The notes beneath the pieces were generated by a model. The model did not search any database. It had not been told where the DNA came from and saw only the letters and a program-made list of their open reading frames with translations. Shown here in pieces: positions 1-11,771 of a stretch of 64,000 nt of DNA. The DNA comes from Periconia sp. R9002 (taxonomy: Eukaryota > Ascomycota > Dothideomycetes > Pleosporales > Periconiaceae), in NCBI GenBank assembly GCA_023627715.1, contig JAMAHW010000091.1, positions 1 through 64,000 of the forward strand, given 5' to 3'. The position numbers and the translations under genes were made by a program. Every line of letters begins with the position of its first letter. The stretch's first letter is position 1.

Positions 1-2986
1 CCGCCCCCGCCCCCCCCCCAAGATGGCAATTTGACTGCTTCTTGAATTTACGGACAATGAGTTTAGAACAAGATAGAATTGTGGATTATTGCACAGGATA
101 CTTAGAACTAGGTGATCATATTATGCAACCCATGGTCAACGTATTATTGGACTGTACTTTGACACTATTAAGAGCATAAATCATACTCAACTCCTGGTGT
201 AGAATTGGCAAATGAATAGATCACATCTACCGCAGCAAGCACATTTCCAGTCCCATCTTATTTCGACTGAATTGACAGCGGATCTTAACATTTGACGTCC
301 TTGGGAGTCCCCCATATATGAATCCGAACTCGAAAGCAAGTGGAAATCAACTTCTCCAAGTTTGTGTACTTTCTCTATGAAGTCCGGGGTACTTGCCACG
401 ACATTCATCCCGTATCTTTCCCATGGTTATCTCAGTCTGTAAGTAAAGGTGGAGCCTACAAAATAACTACCAAAGGAATAGGAACAATATTAGATATACA
501 ACCTTCTCTTCACTCACCTAGATAAGCTAATATTATCGAGGAGAAGCTCCAATTACTGCATTCGAGTTGTGGTCAATCGCTAGTGGCAGGTTTGTACGTA
601 GGCGACATTGCGTACATTTCTTTTGGTCAGTTAGAGCATGTTTCTCTTGACTTAAGAGAGCTCTGAGTGAAGAAAAGGGTTTTGTTGGAAGATGAGTTTT
701 TCCATTTCCGTTTTAATAGAGACTGAGGGGGTATATGGGGAGGGCAGTCTATGCATGGTACCTTTGTCAGGGTTGCTCTCGCACACATGACAGAGTTGGA
801 CACTAGGTCGTCAAATTTATCGTAGAACGCATACATCTGTAGAGACCTTTATGTACGACCGAATTTCGCGAGATATTCAACTATATGAGGAACTGACTAA
901 AATGACTCCAATTCGTTTAACCTTTCGTGCATCTATTGTTCGTGTTGCCGCCAAAGTCATGACTTTAGTAACAATGGAGCAAACGGGGAGGCAGTGGGAA
1001 GGGCTAGATTCGGTATCTGACGGGGCACCGGGAGTGCTGGTCTTCTCACTCACGTGGTAGGCTGTACTATGCAATCGGCAAGGGATGTGGGCTACTTTGC
1101 AACCTTATCTTGATATTCCTGCTGCTGTGCGTTGATGTGTCCAGGGTGTTTACTGGGATAGTTATGATTATTGATAGGATCGGCACCTCGCACCTAGCTT
1201 ATATGATTGTTATAAACGGGCATGGTGGGGTCATATGTATTCATCAAGCAAAGAGAGCATGGAGAAGCGAGAAGCAAGTTTTTGTCTGGGTTAGGGCAGG
1301 CCAGGATTTGTTACCGTCAAGGTGCAATACCGGACTCCATAGCCGTTGCTCCTGATTCTCCATTAGGGTTCGTGAGCGAATCGCCAGAGAACCGTTTCGG
1401 GAGGAAGAGAATCACAGCTGTTGACAGGAACATGGTGATAAGTCATGTTTGATTCGTTGTTGTGCTGGCCGTAAGCTGAATAATAATGCCCACCCTGTTC
1501 GTATGTGGACGTTTTACTAGATCAATGTAGGTAGGCGTGCACAGCCTCGAGTCTCGGACTATCGGTAACGTGCAGTGAGAAAAAAGCAGACGTCAGCACC
1601 CTAGAGCTAAGCCAGTGGCTCGTGATGCCCGGTTAGTTAGTGCCATGGGTGCCTCAATTCGGGGATATTTGCGAAGCGGGTTTGTGTCTTGTTTTTTTGC
1701 TCTGATGGCTAGACAATACTTTGAGATACGGGCAGAGTCAGAGGGAAGACTGCAGGCACGAGTTCATGACAAAGTCGGCGATGATGGTGAGGATGCAAAC
1801 GAGATATGAAAGTCTTGTGTGCGGTGGACGTGGGTATATGTTTCGGGCAGCGAGCGGAGAGGAGAGGCACATGTTATGGTGTCTACCCAGGGTATGTAAA
1901 GACGGAAGGAGGCGTGGAACAGCAGCGGAAACGGTTGCGGGAACAGGTTTGAAACGAACGACTCGTGGACCAACAGGATTTGGCGGAGGGGGTTTCGGGC
2001 AGCTGGCGAAGGAGTGGCAAGTGGTGGGTAGGGGGGAAATTGTTATTGTCAAGTTAGCCATTACCATGGTTGGGGCGTCGTGTCTTGGTTGCTTTTGGAA
2101 TGGAGACGAGCGGAGAGGGGTGGGGTGGCATGGAGGGGTCATCACACAGGCCAGGCTGTGCCGGAACAGGACACAGTACAAGACAGGAGCAGTAGCAGTG
2201 CGGCTGAGGCGAGACAGGCACCGAGGGTTTTTTTTTGTTTTTGTCGAGCGGAGCCAGGTTTGTCTGAAACGAAAACAGGAGACGGGAGAGGAGGAGACGA
2301 GGTCAAGCCACAGGATCATAGCGGAAGCCAAAGCAGTGGAGGGGAGTGGAGTGAGGACAGGACTGACGATGCATATAGGTAGGTAGAACCAGTTTGCCAA
2401 CGAGCAGCCGGTTATTATTTGAAGGTAATTGAGTAGGAACATGGGAATTGATGATACAAAGGTACATGTAGTTGTTATTCTTGCTTCTGTCATCAACTGT
2501 TGGCTGTGTAGGTAGGTATGTACTTGGGTAACTATGTATGTATGTGTTGATGTATCCATATATACGTACGTATATGTCCATGTACAGCATCAGGCATTTC
2601 GTCATCATTAGTTTTTTGGACCCTTTTTTGTAGCCATTTCTGAGTTCAAGAAGGTGTGAGTATGTCATTATTAACTGATGAAAAGGAATCAAGGACTGAT
2701 GGAGAGATTGACAGAGGGTGAGCGTCCGGGAGGGTGCGGTGCCTTGTGGTGCCTGCGGTGCATTATCGGTAGCGGGGCTAGGGCACTCGCGGCCTAGCGC
2801 CCTCCCAACCTGATGTGTGTGGGTGGACCGTGTCCGAGTTCTGGCTCCATCCACGCTTCAACATACCTTACTCACCTTCGCTTCGTCTTCATCTTTCTTC
2901 TTTCTCTCCTTCTCCCTCCACCACAACCCACCCGCCCGTCTCTCCCCCAGGGCGCCCTCTCCACCCACTCCCCCCTCCACATTACC
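1..2986. other. gene-free region upstream of the KH gene
   Basis: I see no supportable gene here. Open frames exist on both strands (notably 1738-2559 minus and 1721-2386 plus), but they overlap each other, have no recognisable domain and are rich in Pro/Ser/Thr/Cys in the way of a translated promoter. The first 20 bases are a C-rich run at the window edge. Around 2510-2580 lie GTAGGTAGGTATG/TATGTATG-type microsatellites. The last 150 bases before the ATG at 2987 are strongly pyrimidine-rich, typical of a fungal promoter and 5' UTR. Confidence 0.6.
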
Positions 2987-5900
2987 ATGCACAAGATATC
3001 GAATTTTACCGGTTCCGCCCGTCACGGATGGGAGAAGATGACTCCCTCTGCCGGCTTTCCCTTCTCTAGATCCAACCATGACATGCCCGTACCCGCCCCC
3101 CTCAAGCGTCCCTCCACCGCCACCACCGCACCGCCCGTTATTCCCCCTGGCACCCAGGTCAACCTTTCCTTCAATGTGCCCTTTGCCTCAAGTCTCGCAG
3201 GCCCGGACGTCGACGACATCATGTATGCCAGCCCTGGCGCCAAGGCACGATGGAGCCATCCGGATGGCACCGCTGAGGGCACTCCCATCCACAAGCTGCC
3301 TGTCCACGTTCAGAACGTTGAAAACTTACGCGCCCTATGTCGAGAGGTGACGGAGCAGACCGAAGGACGCGTCGCTGCCACCGTCGTATCCGCAGAGTCC
3401 AAGCCTCTGCCCGGCCTGCAGCGGGGGCCCTTGCGCGCCCTTGTCACCAATGTCTGCCTCTCTGGCGAGCTGGAGCTGGTGAATTCTATGAGGTGCAAGA
3501 TCCTCAACTCGACCCCCATCTCATTGGTACGCTCCAATCGTGGTCTTCTCTGTAACGTCTGAATAATGGCTAACCAAACCAGCGCTCATCATTTGTGGAC
3601 GTTGATTCCGACCTCATCATCGATCGTGAATCTCAACATATCAAGGGCCTTGTACTCAATCAGCTGGACCTCATTGCCAAAACTACAAAGGCTGACATCT
3701 TCGTCTTGACGCCCAAGCAGCCCGACATCGAGTCGGCAAGCTTCAATGGCAACCTCGAGACCGGCTTGGACTCGCGCCTCCGCTGTGCGATCTACGGTGA
3801 TATGGAGACGATGGAGCACGCAAAGACTCGCGTGCTCATCATGATTGACCAGATCGTAAGTTTTGTTGCCCCACATTTTGAGTTTCGACTAGCGCACACA
3901 AGCTAACCTGATGTCGTCACAGCTTAAACGTCAGGTGGATTCGATGAAGCTGGAGCTGACGATGCATACGCTCATTTGCGGCCGAGGTCGCAAGAATATC
4001 AAGGTGATTGAATCAGCCACCGGCACGGCCATCTATTTCCCTCCGCCCTTTCCGCGCCTGTTCGGCTATACCCCACCCGGCGCGCAGCGACGACCTGATG
4101 ACACGGTCTTCATTACGGGAGAGAGCATGGAAAGCATCTTACGCGCCAAACAGCGCCTTCATGACCTCGTCATGAACACCAAGGTCTTTGTCAAACCTGT
4201 TATGGTGACGGACACCAAACTGGATGCCATCCTCTTGGAGCGCCTCGACAAGGTCCGCAAGATCATAGAGAACAACGGTTCCTACATTTTGCTTCCTCCC
4301 TTAGGAATGCAGCGTGGTGTTGTTCGAGTTCAGGGCACGGACGTCTTGCACGTTGAGCGGACCGTGCGCGACTTAATGGCTCTCGTAAGTTGCTCAGACC
4401 ACTTTGCCATGTGAGGATGAATCTGTGCTCACCCAAAAGCAGGCTGGCCAATTTTACAGCGCCTCATGGTTCATTACCCACCCAGATCCTACCCAGCGTC
4501 CACCTACTCAGGCTGATGTGCGTGCCATGCTGTCGGATATCTGCATCAACTCGGGCGCAGAGATTAGCTTCGAGAAGTACAATTTTCACATCTACGGTTC
4601 CGATGATGCCGTCAAGGCTGCCATGATGGTTATTCACAACATTCCTTTTGTGAAGAAATCCCAGTATAACATGAGCGTCAAGATTGAGCTCGCCAATGAA
4701 CACAAGGAGTTTGTCAGCGGCAAGAAGAACGGCAAGATCAACAAGATCATGAACCACAGCAGCGTGCAAATTGTTTTCGATGGTTTCAACGAGTACAACT
4801 TTTACATTGTTGTCCGAGGTGCCCAGTACGAAGCTACCAAGAATGGACTCGACCTCGTCGAGCAAGAAATGCCTGCTGCCATCTCGTTTCACGTCCCGGA
4901 TCAGTATCATAAGCGCATCATTGGCATTGGAGGTCAGCACATCCAGCGTATCATGAAGAAATACTCCGTCTTTGTTAAATTCTCTAATGCCATGGACCGG
5001 GGAGGATTTGGCAAGGAAGAGGACGACATCAAAGTTGACAACGTCATCTGCCGCACACCCGCCCGCAACGCCCAGAACCTGGATCTGGTCAAGCAGGAGA
5101 TCATGGATATGGTGGAGAAGGCGGATGCCGAGTTTGTTTCTGAGACGATCAACATCAACCGTCTTTACCATCGCGAGCTTATCGCCCGCTTGGACAAGAT
5201 CGATGAGCTGGAGAAGAAGTTCAACTGCAAGATTACCTTCCCCAGCACTGAGGAAGCCAGCGATACCGTCACTGTCTCGGGCCCTGAGTATCAGGTACCT
5301 TTGGCGGTCGATGAATTTTTGGGTATGGTTCCGGAAGCCCACGATCTCTCCTTCCCCGTCTCTGCTGAGCTTGGGGAGCACATGCGTTCACCCGAGTTCA
5401 AGGCCGACATCCTCGACAAGTTGAGGGATCAACACGTCGTCGAAGCTCACCTGAAGGAGTCTCAGAAGGAAACCATCGACGGCAAAGAGACGCAGATTGA
5501 GACTCTCCACCTTTCCTTCACCAGAAACAACGCAGGTGGCCTCAAAGATGCTTTGGACTTCCTGATCAACCATCTCGTCATGCATGGTTTGGACACGAGC
5601 ACCATCCGCGGCGCTCTTCCTCGCCCCAAGTCGGACTCTTTCGAAGACTCGCTTCCTTTCTTCGAGTCCAAACTGCTCCAACGTGCCGAGCCGCCGGTTG
5701 ATAACACCGATTCCCCAACTCGATCCCACTTTGGCGGGGAAGAAGAACGCCCTGGCATGCTGGATCGCCTCCGTAAGCCCGGCAGCATGTCTTCCTTCAC
5801 CTCGCTCTTCAACTCGCGCAGAAACGGTACCAACTCCCCCGGGTCGTTGTTCAAGCATGCGTCGAGCAATGCTTCGAAGGCGTCCCTCGCCAGCCTGGAG

Positions 5901-6149
5901 TCTCAGGGAAGCGGCTACCGCAACCCCTGGAACGACAGTGGCATCAATCTCGCAGACGATGAGCACCACACCAGTGGTTGGCCCATGCCAACCCCGCGAT
6001 TCGAAAGCAAGTTTCCTTTCGGTTCTTCTTCAGCGGCGCCTGGAGACGTAACTCCTAGGTATGACCCGCGGGCCTCTGTTGACAGCGGACGCCCCTCTAC
6101 TTCCCATTCTGCATCTGGATACCCGGGCCCTATTGGCCCTCCTCGTTAA
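2987..6149 (+). CDS. KH-domain RNA-binding protein (yeast YLL032C-like)
   Basis: Four exons (2987-3526, 3583-3855, 3923-4384, 4443-6149) give 993 aa; all three introns are 56-67 nt, GT-AG and keep frame. KH cores are visible: GRGRKNIKVI near residues 291-300, HKEFVSGKKNGKINKIM near 512-528, and the best one, IIGIGGQHIQRI, near 584-595; further degenerate KH-like repeats lie between and after them. The C-terminal ~170 residues are Ser/Asn/Gly/Pro-rich and probably disordered. KH repeats of this kind bind single-stranded RNA; a cytoplasmic role in mRNA or ribosome-associated regulation, like yeast YLL032C or vigilin, is inferred from family resemblance only. The start is the first ATG after a pyrimidine-rich leader and opens the conserved frame. 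It is far shorter than true vigilins (about 14 KH domains). Confidence 0.9.
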
Positions 6150-7439
6150 CGATACACCATTTCCAATCTTGTACCGGTCTTTATGACGACACAATACCCT
6201 AGCACCGGTCTTTGTTATGCGACGAATATCAACCAAAAGAATTATACCCCATGCGGCGAATTACAAAAGCCTTCGGTTGGTCGATTTGAGTTCTCTCATC
6301 GTTTCTGTTTGGGTTCTATTCCTTGTTATCTTTACGTGTCTTTTTGGTTTTCCTTGGGCTTGTGTATTTTTTGCTGGCGTTGTTTTGCTTTTGCGGACGT
6401 GAGATGATTCCCCTGGCGCAAAAGAAGAAATATACCAATTTGCTGCTGTTTTGTGTTTTGTAGTTTCTGTTTTATGCTCTGCTGCTTTCGAATTGTTTGT
6501 GGGCGTTGGCACGCGGTGATAGTCGTGGTCCGTGGTGAGACGGATATGGGTGGACGGCGATCAAGGAGTACAAGAACGGTCAAGACAGGATACCCAGCAA
6601 GACGTCTGGACATTCGACCATCAACACTCGTTTCCTCTCCCCTCATTCTTACTTGGATGCGCTGCTGAAAAACTGCCGCAAACAAGAAAACTTTACGAGC
6701 GTTCTGCTGCGTTGGAAACCAGGCAGACCAATGTTGACCCAATGTCACTCCTTATCTGGTTGTTGGTTGGAAATATGGATCAATATACACGATAGATTTA
6801 TACCCAAGCTATATCCTGTCCCTTGGGAACACAGCAAAGCATTGTTATGCCATCTATTCAGCATGCTTGATACTTCCATGCACGCGTTATGCCCCATGTA
6901 AGCCAGATGTTCATGTGACTTGAAATGTCGTAAGAGAAACATGCCGAAATGCCCGGGTAGAGTAAAGCGTCCTCGAATGATTACAGACATATGATCCAAT
7001 CGGCGTATTTCTTTCCTTTTTTTCTATCTGCTGTTTGACATGCTCCTTCCTTTATTTTTATTTACGACTACGTTGTAATTGCTACTATATGCGACTCTTT
7101 CGAGTAGAGGACAGCGGAGGAGAGCTGTTGGACAATGGATTTGACGAGTACATAAGTTTAGTGTGGCTCCGCTAACTCCGCATGTGGGTGGAATGTGGGA
7201 TGCGGGATAGCACGTGCATAAGTAAGCTATGCACTTAGTACTTACCACACTGTGACGTCGGCAAACGGTTTAGTTCTAGTAAGAGAAGAGAAGGTTGAGC
7301 CGACACACGGATTGCGACATTCCCCAGTCAACATTTCCACCGCAACAAAAGCGTCTCACCCACGGCCAATCTCTCCCGTCGCTCTATATTTTCCCATTAC
7401 CTTCTTGATTCCAATCTAAGAGACACTGAACCAGCAAAC
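6150..7439. other. intergenic, 3' UTR of KH gene and promoter of rhodanese gene
   Basis: No gene is supportable. The first ~350 bases are T-rich and probably hold the KH gene's 3' UTR. Short opposing open frames around 6260-6750 and 6745-7000 have no recognisable content. The last 150 bases before 7440 are pyrimidine- and A-rich, a typical promoter/leader. Confidence 0.5.
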
Positions 7440-8507
7440 ATGGCATCCAAACGGGTGCTTCGACTCGTTCCTCGCGTCCTCTCTTCCGCTCCTGCCGCAC
7501 AAAATTCGCCATGGAGACAATGTTGCTCCAGGACGCAGGCTGCATCAGCAGCTCCTTGTACAAATGTATTTGCAAGGCCAGCTTTCAGCGCATTGCAGCA
7601 GACCCGGTGGCATTCCGCATTCCCGTCCGAGAAAAGCAAAGTTTGGGAATTTGAAGATGTATGTGCACTCGCGCCTCATTCTCCCTCATTGCTGGCATAC
7701 AATTGATTCCTGTTGTTACCCTCTCTCTCGATTTTGGTCTAACAATCTCAATTAGATCATCTCCATCCTCGAAGACCCCGCCAACTCGACTCTCCTTATT
7801 GACGTGCGCGAACCCCACGAATTCGCAGCCAACTCCATCCCCACAGCGCTCAACATCCCCGTGACGACGCAGCCAGACGCGCTGCTGCTATCTGAAGAGG
7901 ACTTCCTGGATCGCTTTGGCTGGGCGAAGCCGCCGCGGGATAAAGAGGTCGTCTTCTTCTGCAAGGCGGGCGTAAGGAGCAGCGCCGCGGCGCAGTTGGC
8001 GAAACAAGCGGGGTAAGTTGTAGCCTTCCTCTTTGTAGCTTCCGGGAGGATAGGTTTGGGCCGTGATGGTCTGCGTCTTTCCAAGGAAGCTATTGTGAGG
8101 GGAGTATGGAATTAGAGGTGTGAGAAAAAAAAATATACAGGGTACAGGGATGGGAGAATACGACGATGACAAGCGAAGAGTACAAACGTTACACCTAAAC
8201 ACAAAGCTGACCATTGAACCCTCCATACTCCAGATACCGAAATGTAGGCGAGTACCGCGGCTCATGGTTGGATTGGGAGAAGAGAGGCGGTCCCAGCACA
8301 CACAACCCACCTGCCCCCGGCGGAACCGGCGAGCCCAAAACTCCGGAGGTTTTTGAGTAAGTCTCTCGCTGTCTTGTATTCCTATGTGTGGATATATACT
8401 GACGATCACATAGGCATGAAATTGAATCTATTAGCGATATCGATCCCAAGCTCGGCAAGAGACCGGCAGCGCAGAGTAGTAAGTCGACTAAGGAGTTTGA
8501 GCTGTAG
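7440..8507 (+). CDS. mitochondrial rhodanese-domain protein
   Basis: Four exons (7440-7658, 7756-8012, 8234-8356, 8414-8507) give 230 aa. The N-terminus (MASKRVLRLVPRVLSS, then further Arg) looks like a mitochondrial presequence. A single rhodanese domain follows: LLIDVREPHEF at ~86-96 and the active-site loop CKAGVRS with catalytic Cys142, then YRNVGEYRGSWLDWE, a typical C-terminal end of the domain. Known family members transfer sulfane sulfur from thiosulfate or persulfides to acceptors such as cyanide or glutathione; the physiological acceptor here is unknown. The last intron (8357-8413) has a good branch point (TACTGAC), and its removal adds 32 residues ending KSTKEFEL. If it is retained, the frame stops at once with the TAA inside the donor site. 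Yeast Rdl1/Rdl2 are the nearest described relatives. Confidence 0.88.
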
Positions 8508-8735
8508 ATTTGGAGATTGGGGCTGCGTGAACATGGATGGCGAAGAGGGGTCAGGCCTCACCACTGGATCAATCGTTGATTTCTCGGCGTCGATACCAAG
8601 AGTCACTCCGTCTGTATACATATCAAGGTATATGAACGCCACGGTGCATACATACCTAAGTATATACACACACCTATACATGCATTCGTATAAGATAGAT
8701 ATATTATTGCTTACGCAGTAAGTAATACTAAAATC

Positions 8736-9288
8736 ATATAGCTACTTATTTTTACGTAGGTTTAGTTAAAACCTAGGCGGTAGGCTATAGTTCCGAGGTA
8801 TTGGTGCGTGATACTGCATTTGGATAGCGGGTGAAGGAGGGGCCGGTGGTAGTTGCGCTGGCTCTTTCTGTGGCAGTGGTTAGCAGATGAGTCGTGAACG
8901 TATAGCGCTCATAGCATACCTGCTTCGACTTTGACAGAAAGCCATACAGTGATTGTTGCTTCATCAATGTGGGTGGTGGAGCCTTTCCAAAGCCGTGTTC
9001 GGTGTTGATCTGACTACCTTCCGTGCCACTGTTCTTCAGCGTGGTCCCCGTAGGTGTAGGTGCGAGCGGAAAAGAGCTCGGCGGGCTACCAGCGGATGTA
9101 GGTGCAAATGAAGATGAATTGGGTAGGCTTCCAGGGAGAAAGAACCTGTCCAGTGGCTGCTGTCTCAGCTTCTTCGGCTGGGTACCAGCGAGTGAAGATG
9201 CGGACGTTGGTGAAGATGCAGACGTTGGTGAAGATGCAGACGTTGGTGAAGATGCAGACGTTGGTGGCACTTTTCTCTTTCCCGCCAT
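8736..9288 (-). pseudogene. truncated paralog of the zinc-finger gene at 30 kb, with PIP-box motif
   Basis: Two exons (9288-8920, 8867-8766) would encode 156 aa starting MAGKRK. Residues after the start hold four TSASSP repeats, then QQPLDRFF, a consensus PCNA-interacting (PIP) motif, and later QQSLYGFL just before the intron. Exon 2 reads KEPAQLPPAPPSP..IQMQYHAPIPRNYSLPPRF and stops. The zinc-finger gene at 30 kb has QQPFNGFL, an intron at the same place, then VQMEYYAPIPRNHGLPPGFQ and goes on for more than 450 residues. The stop at 8768-8766 is TAA where the long copy has CAA, and similarity runs on past it to about 8736 with only C/T and G/A changes. I therefore read it as a truncated duplicate damaged by RIP-like mutation; exon 1 is open and could still be expressed. 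No function is known. Confidence 0.65.
9193..9264 (-). repeat. four 18-bp tandem repeats encoding TSASSP
   Basis: Four contiguous 18-bp units (9193-9210, 9211-9228, 9229-9246, 9247-9264) differ at only one position in the first unit. They are in frame inside exon 1 of the truncated zinc-finger paralog and encode TSASSP repeats. Copy number is likely to vary between isolates. Confidence 0.9.
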
Positions 9289-9949
9289 TGTTACCGGAAA
9301 GATGCTTGAGAATCGATAGATAATGAACTGATAATTGCGAGTGCGTGGGTTGCCGTGAGCCGGTAGTAAAGAGTGTGATAAGGACGGACGAGAAGAGGTC
9401 AGAAGAAAAGAGAGGAAAGAGAGGAAAAGAAGGAGAGACATCTTGTCCATATTAGGAAAGCTGCGTTAAATCAGGAAGTCATGTTGAGCATGGGTGTGCT
9501 GCACACCTTGGATTAGGACATGTCCTTGGTACTGTGAGAGAGGTACTGTAACAGAGGTGCCGTGTTAGCATTAAATGAGATGGATAAAAGCAATAAACTC
9601 CAAGGACAAGGACCTAATACCTGCGACATGAAGCAATTATTCCCACTTATTTTTACCTTTTTAATGTTAATGATCCGTCTGACCAGGCATAGCGGCGAAA
9701 TACACCCTCTCCTCGAAATCAGTCAATCATCAATTGACATGTCACGTGACTACACTCCTACCCTGTACGCTCTTTTTCCGCACACTTTTTACAAACAACT
9801 TTTTAACTACTTTTTTACACTAGGCCTAGGCACCCTAGGTAGTTATTACTATTAAGAGTGCCTAATACTTACTTATAATCATCAATTCATTCGAACCACC
9901 TTCCACCCATTTGAACCGTCGCAATTTCCCCCCCCTTCCCCCGCCCCCC
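9289..9949. other. divergent intergenic region
   Basis: No gene. It lies between the starts of the truncated paralog (minus) and the wax-synthase-like gene (plus). The part beside 9289 is pyrimidine-rich on the minus strand, like a fungal 5' UTR. The part around 9590-9890 is AT-rich. Confidence 0.5.
9741..9750. promoter_or_regulatory. palindromic CACGTG box
   Basis: GTCACGTGAC is a perfect 10-bp palindrome with an E-box core, about 200 bp upstream of the ATG at 9950. Such sites bind bHLH factors of the Cbf1/Pho4 kind in fungi. That this copy works is an inference from sequence and position only. Confidence 0.3.
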
Positions 9950-11372
9950 ATGAATATCTTCGCACCCCTCTATCCCGCTCTATCAGACCGTAAACCCCTT
10001 CCCGCCTACTACACCCCCCTCTGCTTCCTCCTCTCCACAGCACCTTTCCTAACCAAAAACAAACACATCACCACCATCACCACATTCCCCATCCTCCTTT
10101 TCCTCTGCATCCGCTGGCCGTGCTTCACCACCGGCGACCCCTCCTCAGACTACTACAACAACAGCCACTTCATCGCCCTCCCGCTGTGGTATCTAGACTT
10201 TGTATTACTCACACCGAGAGACGGTAAAGACGCACCTGCATTCATCGGCCGCCAAACCACAGATCAAGAGCGTAAGGATGAAAGGCGTAGTATCCCCCCC
10301 GCTCAACAAGCCCAGCGCTGGAACGACCTCTCCACCTTCCCACAACGAGCAAAATGGGCATTCCGCCTCATGCTGCCCGCGCACAGGGGAATCGGCTGGA
10401 ACTGGCAGGTCAAAAGCGTCCCCGCGGATCTGTACGTGAAGCTCCCACGGCGGCAGTATGTAGGGTCGCAGATGTGGTGGGTGGTGTTGCACTACGTGCA
10501 ATCCGTGGGTGCATTGGTTGGTTTGGGTGTAGCATGTGGCTTGCGAGGGCGGGTCAGATCGGATGAGGTATTCAAGGTAGCTGTTGTCAACGCCGTCGTG
10601 GGATGGTTGGGTGCGATGTGGGTCTGGGATAGGCTGAACTGTGCGTACGAACTTGCGGCTGCGTTGGGGGTGGCGATGGGAGTATCGGAAACGTGGGAAT
10701 GGCCGCCTCTTATGGGGTCGTTGGGAGATGCTTGGTGCGTGAGGCAGATGTGGAGGTGCGTTACTGCAAAACCTACTTAACGTATAGATGCTTAGAGGGG
10801 AGAAGAAGAAAATGCTTACTTATATATGGATAGTGCAACGTATCATCAGGCATGTCGCAGGGTGAGTAGACTCTCCTCCGGGCCCCCAAAAAAAACCTAA
10901 CTGCATCCCCAATAATCAGCCGTACTGAAAAAAGAAAACATTGTAGCTCCTATCCCAACCCTCCCAACGTCTCGCTCGCTTTCTCCGTCTCCGGAAAGGC
11001 GGTCTAGCGTCCAGCTACACCCAACTCTTCCTCTCGTTTGGGATAAGCTGTCTCTTCCACCAAGCCCAGATGTTCAACGTAACGCGTCGTGACATGGGCG
11101 AGTTGGCCTTTTTCATGTCGCAGCCTCTGGCCATTGTAGCGGAGGATGTGGTGATTTGGGCGTGGAAGAAAGCTGGCCTCTCTGGAAGGAATGTGAAGTT
11201 TGAGAAGGTGGTCGGGTATAGCTGGACGTTCGTCTGGTTTTCGTTTAGTCTGCATTTGTACGTGCATGGACTTGTGCAGGCGCGTGTGATGAAGGATTGG
11301 GTGTTTGGATATAAACCTCTGGAAATTGGTGCTGATGTTGGCCAGCGGCTTTATGGGTGGTTGCAAGCGTAG
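9950..11372 (+). CDS. wax synthase-like membrane acyltransferase (MBOAT-related)
   Basis: Three exons (9950-10755, 10834-10861, 10947-11372) give 419 aa; the middle exon is only 28 nt. It encodes WSATYHQACRR, which matches the FWxxxWHQxxRR-like motif of fungal wax-synthase-domain proteins, and exon 3 continues LASSYTQLFLSFGISCLFHQ. His316 in that segment is the likely catalytic residue. Several hydrophobic segments are present (for example residues ~20-55, 170-200 and 205-240), so it should be an integral membrane protein. Family members move acyl groups from acyl-CoA or similar donors to an alcohol; many fungal ones act in secondary metabolism. The acceptor cannot be told from sequence, and the neighbours do not suggest a biosynthetic cluster. 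Confidence 0.8.
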
Positions 11373-11771
11373 GCCTGACCTGAATTGAGTTGACAATGGG
11401 GTACAAATAAGGAGCAATGTCACACACTCTGTTTCTACTTCACGTACAAAGTCTTGAATCTATGATCGACAATGACTTCCTTTACATGCAAACCATGCTT
11501 TTGGGGCATCTGAAAATGTGAGAGATGAAAACGCATTTTACTAGACAGCAACATATTTTCCATATGACGATATGATACGTATATATAACACTATGAAAAG
11601 TAGCGTGGAGTAGTATGCCAACCCAACTAAAAGTCTAAATGCGTAGCAGCATGACTACAAGGAAATATGTCATCGATGTTGATGTTCAGGGGTATATCTA
11701 AGCGCGAGAAAAGCATTTAACAAGGAAAAGAGTATTTTGTAATATGTACACGTAGGAACCGAGACTCCCAT
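11373..11771. other. convergent intergenic region
   Basis: Short AT-rich spacer between two convergent genes. It presumably holds both 3' UTRs; nothing else is seen. Confidence 0.5.

Noticed and set aside
1738..2559. 273-codon minus-strand frame in the first gap
   Set aside because: Composition is Pro/Ser/Thr/Cys-heavy, it overlaps an equally long plus-strand frame, has no domain and looks like a translated pyrimidine-rich promoter.
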